Positions 7,246-8,099 of a DNA stretch of 8,099 nucleotides are shown in pieces. The stretch lies in assembly GCA_024408745.1 (NCBI GenBank), contig JAKSUS010000048.1:1-8099 (forward strand). The letters run 5' to 3'. The stretch is from Candidatus Gastranaerophilales bacterium (GTDB lineage: Bacteria > Cyanobacteriota > Vampirovibrionia > Gastranaerophilales > JAILCC01). Every line of letters starts with the position of its first letter. The stretch's first letter is position 1. The notes beneath the pieces are model-generated. The model had not been told where the DNA came from. It ran no database searches and saw nothing but the letters and a program-made list of their open reading frames with translations. The translations under genes were made by a program, and so were the position numbers.

Positions 7246-7308
7246 ATAATATTAATTCTCTAAACTTTACAAAATTTGAATATATAGTTTTTTTTTGATA
7301 ATATTAAT
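7246..7308. repeat. Pair of 11-bp direct repeats upstream of the exonuclease gene
   Basis: ATAATATTAAT occurs exactly at 7246-7256 and again at 7298-7308. Each copy holds the 8-bp palindrome TAATATTA. The copies are 52 bp apart start to start, close to five helical turns, so both would face the same side of the DNA. The second copy overlaps the candidate -10 box. The DNA here is almost all A and T, so chance is a real possibility. Confidence 0.35.
7276..7304 (+). promoter_or_regulatory. Candidate promoter for the exonuclease gene
   Basis: TTGAAT (7276-7281) and TAATAT (7299-7304) are separated by 17 nt, each matching the sigma70 consensus at 4 of 6 positions; GATAAT at 7297-7302 is an alternative -10. 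A run of nine T lies in the spacer. A second weak option is TTTACA (7236-7241) with TAAACT (7261-7266), 19 nt apart. In AT-rich DNA such matches are common, so the assignment is weak. Confidence 0.35.
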
Positions 7309-7329
7309 ATTGAAAGAGGATTTGGAATA

Positions 7330-8099
7330 ATGAGGAAAAAACAAACTTATATAGTTTTAGATGTTGAAACAACAGGGTTAGATGTCTATAAAGAAAGAAT
7401 GATTGAATTTGCTGCGGTAAAATTGGTCGGTGATAAAATTACGGACAGATTTGAAACACTTATTAACCCTGAACAACCTATACGATACTCCAGTTACTTA
7501 ATTCATAATATTTCACAGGAAATGGTTGAAGATGCGCCTAAATTACCTGAGATTATGCCTAAAATCCTTGATTTCATTGGGGATAATCCTATTGTTGCGC
7601 ATAATGTTATTTTTGATTACAGTTTTATAAATCACGCATCAAAAATGGTCTACGGAAAAGAAATTGAAAACAGGACAATTGACTCACAAGCATTGTTTAA
7701 AGAAGTTTTTCCTGATGAAATTTCTCATGGATTAGAAGCACTTATGAACAGAATGGGGGTTGAATATTCAACACGCCACAGAGCAATGGCTGATGCCGAA
7801 GGACTTGCAAAGTCATTCCCAAAATTATTAAAACTATATGAACAAAGATTTAACTGGCAACTTTCTCAAATAGATAAAGTTCCTTATTTATTTGAAAGAT
7901 ATTTAAGAATACAAAGTGCTATACAGGTAATGCAGGCTGAACTTTTAGATATAAAATCGGTATTTAAAGTTTATTTTGAAAACGGCGGCGAAGACGTGGT
8001 TTCTTCAACAGGTGAAACCCTTGTTTATACTTCAAAATCAGGTTATACTTATGACTTCGATAAAATACGTCCCTGCATTGATGATATAGCAGGTATAAG
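7330..8099 (+). CDS. DnaQ-like DEDDh 3'-5' exonuclease with C-terminal extension, 3'-partial
   Basis: Predicted 3'-5' exonuclease of the DNA polymerase III epsilon (DnaQ) superfamily; 256 codons are visible and the frame is still open at the window end. All catalytic residues are present: D11 and E13 in VLDVETTG (Exo I), D96 in VAHNVIFDYSFI (Exo II), and H150 with D155 in HRAMADAEGLA (Exo III), which makes it DEDDh. The exonuclease domain ends near residue 172. After it come a helical stretch (about 185-217) and a segment that reads like a beta-hairpin (about 218-243) ending YDFDKIRP. This exceeds a minimal exonuclease domain, so the protein is probably multidomain; the identity of the extension is unknown. 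The start ATG follows AGAGGA (7315-7320) at 9 nt. It is transcribed away from the minus-strand operon. It could be a proofreading subunit, a repair nuclease or a fusion such as the DinG type, but no helicase motif is visible so far. Confidence 0.9.
   Translation, partial: MRKKQTYIVLDVETTGLDVYKERMIEFAAVKLVGDKITDRFETLINPEQPIRYSSYLIHNISQEMVEDAPKLPEIMPKILDFIGDNPIVAHNVIFDYSFINHASKMVYGKEIENRTIDSQALFKEVFPDEISHGLEALMNRMGVEYSTRHRAMADAEGLAKSFPKLLKLYEQRFNWQLSQIDKVPYLFERYLRIQSAIQVMQAELLDIKSVFKVYFENGGEDVVSSTGETLVYTSKSGYTYDFDKIRPCIDDIAGI

Overview
The window is AT-rich coding DNA with short intergenic gaps, strong AGGAG-type ribosome binding sites and bacterial gene structure throughout. A complete tripartite efflux system with a TolC-type outer membrane factor means a diderm (Gram-negative-type) cell. 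The low GC content, together with the small protein starting MGIAASQARYLYLTAR, which I recall as a kind of N-terminus seen in gut Melainabacteria (Gastranaerophilales, non-photosynthetic relatives of cyanobacteria), points to that group. This placement rests on recollection and inference, not on a marker gene in the window.

Positions 1-5635 (+) hold a three-gene RND efflux operon: the 3' part of a periplasmic adaptor (membrane fusion protein, reading frame open from base 1), a full-length inner-membrane HAE1/AcrB-type proton antiporter, and a TolC/OEP-family outer membrane channel with a signal peptide. The antiporter starts 3 nt after the adaptor stop, and the channel start overlaps the antiporter end by 11-14 nt, so the three are very likely co-transcribed and partly translationally coupled. 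Together they would form one pump spanning both membranes. No regulator is visible; the promoter lies outside the window.

Positions 5639-7057 (-) hold a two-gene operon of unknown function converging on the efflux operon, with only 3 nt between the stop codons and no recognisable terminator. The upstream gene (180 aa) is largely helical with a C-terminal coiled coil. The downstream gene (285 aa) is rich in Gly, Ala and Ser, has short internal repeats and a glycine-rich hydrophobic core. Neither has a signal peptide. Both end in a similar short helix, which suggests related handling (assembly or export) of the two products. This pair is the least explained part of the window.

Positions 7058-7329 form a divergent intergenic region with a good sigma70-type promoter for the minus-strand operon (TTGACA/TAAATT), a weaker candidate for the plus-strand gene, and several small dyads and repeats. 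From 7330 to the window end (+) lies the 5' part of a DnaQ-like DEDDh 3'-5' exonuclease with all five catalytic residues, followed by an extension of at least about 80 residues that continues beyond the window. No tRNA, rRNA, CRISPR array, insertion sequence or convincing rho-independent terminator was seen.
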